Shown here: piece after piece, positions 62,731-64,000 of the stretch
Layout: each line of letters starts with the position of its first letter
How positions within the stretch are numbered: position 1 is the stretch's first letter
NCBI GenBank assembly: GCA_018697195.1
Contig: CM031870.1
Span: 8,997,380-9,061,379 of the forward strand
Length of the DNA stretch: 64,000 bases
Reading direction: 5' to 3'
Source: Certhia americana
Lineage: Eukaryota > Chordata > Aves > Passeriformes > Certhiidae
The notes under the pieces: model-generated
Database searches by the model: none
Seen by the model: only the letters and a program-made list of their open reading frames with translations
What the model was told of the DNA's origin: nothing
Position numbers and translations under genes: made by a program

Positions 62731-64000
62731 TGTCCATGGTTACTACTTAAAAGGGAAAATACTATTCTGACTTCAATGAGTCTGAAACATTTGGCCTATG
62801 TTCTAAGTACCTTTCTCACAAAAAGGAGTAAGAATGAACCTGCACTTAGTCAAACTCCAAAAGAATTATCGTTTGTCTTCAGAATCAGAGCCAGAATAGG
62901 TAAGAACAGAGACTTCGTGAACCCTCGGAGTTTAGGTTTTTTAGCAGTTTTTTTTAATATAGGGTTATTTACTCATAAAGTGGTCTGGGTTGGAAGGGAC
63001 CGTAAAGCTCATCTTGTTCCGTGCCATGGGCAAGGACACCTTCCACTATCCTAGGTTGCTCCAAGCCCTGTCCAGCCTGGCCTTGGACACTGCCAAGGGA
63101 TGGGGCAGACACAGCTTCTCTGGGTGTCTCACTCCAGTATCTCAGCACCCTCACAGTAAAGAACTTCTTCCTAATACCCAACCTACTCTCTTTCAGTTTT
63201 AATCCATTCCTCTTTGTCCTCTGACTACAAACCTCTTGTAATGCACTTTAATGCATAACTTTCCCAAATTCTTTCAAGGTTTTCAAGATGTGTTGGGTTG
63301 TGAGATTTTGTATTTTCAATTTGCATTCTGCTCAGCATCTAGAACAACTGAATGCATTTCTTCAGGAGGATGAGCTATGAGCTGTTTGCACGAGCTTCTT
63401 TTAAGGATGAAGCTGTTATATTTAAATATTTAGTGTTGTACTTCCCCTTGTGAAGGCAGTCCTGTACTAATCGCCCACCCTTTCCTCATTAAATCTGTTC
63501 TTCTCTGATGACATCAGAACTTGGCCAAATATTAAAAACCCCATAAAGCAGTAAGTAGTAATTGAGTAAAACTGAACAAATTAATAATTACTAATGAACT
63601 CTAAATTTCACAAGATACCTTTTCTCTGTGAATTTTAAAAGTTATTGTAAAAGTTTGTAGACTGAATATGTCACGAAGTTACCTTAGCTATCACACACCA
63701 AACACAAATATTGCAAAACAAGTGTAGTACTTTTTGACCCTGTATTTGTGCATTAAAGAAATTACAGCTAGAGTGTAACAGAGATAAAGCACTTGTTTTG
63801 CTGCCAGCTGACACTCTCAGGGGGTTTGATTGTTTTACAGTGACAAAGAATATAAACACATAACCTTCCTTCACAAGCTGTCTTCATATTACTATTTGAT
63901 GTAAACACAAAACAAGGCTTGATAAAACTTGAGATTATGCTGAGTGAACTTTTTCTACAGGCTAAACCTTGATTTTCAATAAAAACTCAGTTTATTCAAA
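62731..64000. other. Downstream flank
   Basis: Probably intergenic. It contains the CR1 copy at 62970-63241, and another AATAAA at 63978-63983, so a longer MRTFB 3' end or another transcript cannot be excluded. No coding sequence is recognised. Confidence 0.6.
62970..63241 (-). mobile_element. CR1 LINE 3' fragment, reverse orientation
   Basis: Starts with the reversed CR1 end (CTGGGTTGGAAGGGACC), then ACACCTTCCACTATCCTAGG, GCTCCAAGCCCTGTCCAGCC, and ends with the reversed upstream part (GTAAAGAACTTCTTCCTAAT, then TCTTTGTCCT). It is the best preserved CR1 in the window, about 270 bp and 5'-truncated. The apparent ORFs of about 70 codons here are shadows of the repeat. Confidence 0.93.

Noticed and set aside
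62969..63224. Overlapping ORFs of about 70 codons.
   Set aside because: They fall inside a minus-strand CR1 3' end, which does not encode protein at this part.
57902..64000. miR-193b/miR-365 cluster, which lies downstream of MRTFB in mammals.
   Set aside because: I looked for the miR-365 mature sequence by eye and did not find it; in human the cluster lies tens of kb past the gene, beyond this window.
1..64000. CRISPR arrays, tRNA or rRNA genes, bacterial operons, integrated viral genes.
   Set aside because: No regularly spaced direct repeats other than the promoter minisatellite, no cloverleaf or rRNA-like stretches, and no viral coding sequence was seen.

Overview
This is a vertebrate nuclear genome window, most likely from a bird. 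Its gene is split into many short exons with GT-AG borders. Introns and flanks are AT-rich with few repeats, and the only clear mobile elements are CR1-type LINE 3' ends, the typical avian repeat. The species cannot be named from the sequence alone.

The window carries one protein-coding gene on the + strand: MRTFB (MKL2), myocardin-related transcription factor B, an actin-regulated coactivator of SRF. I rebuilt it from two alternative first coding exons (10554-10707 and 21717-21837) and 14 shared exons (35493 to 57901). Every junction keeps frame. The predicted proteins are 1104 aa (upstream start) or 1093 aa (downstream start), each one residue longer if the alternative CAG acceptor of exon 6 is used. 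In order the protein has three RPEL actin-binding motifs, a basic nuclear-import/SRF-contact region, a Gln-rich segment, a SAP domain, a leucine-zipper-like coiled coil and an acidic C-terminal activation domain.

Layout: 1-10450 is non-coding 5' flank or a 5' intron, with a CR1 fragment near 8.5 kb. At 10.49-10.8 kb is a CpG-rich block holding first exon 1a. A 10-kb intron follows, then a second CpG-rich block (about 21.0-21.84 kb) holding exon 1b; this includes a striking CpG-dense 30-bp minisatellite and a Kozak-strong upstream ORF. A 13.7-kb intron with AT microsatellites precedes the RPEL exons (35.5-37.9 kb). The middle and 3' exons run from 38.4 to 57.9 kb, and an old, decayed CR1-like LINE probably lies at 41.4-42.7 kb. 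The 3' UTR runs from 57902 to about 62.7 kb with several poly(A) signals. The last 1.3 kb is downstream flank with a CR1 on the minus strand.

The points most worth checking are a predicted GC-AG intron paired with a NAGNAG acceptor just after the third RPEL motif, the minisatellite and uORF at the second promoter, and the two N-termini. I found no RNA gene, CRISPR array, second gene or convincing novel system.
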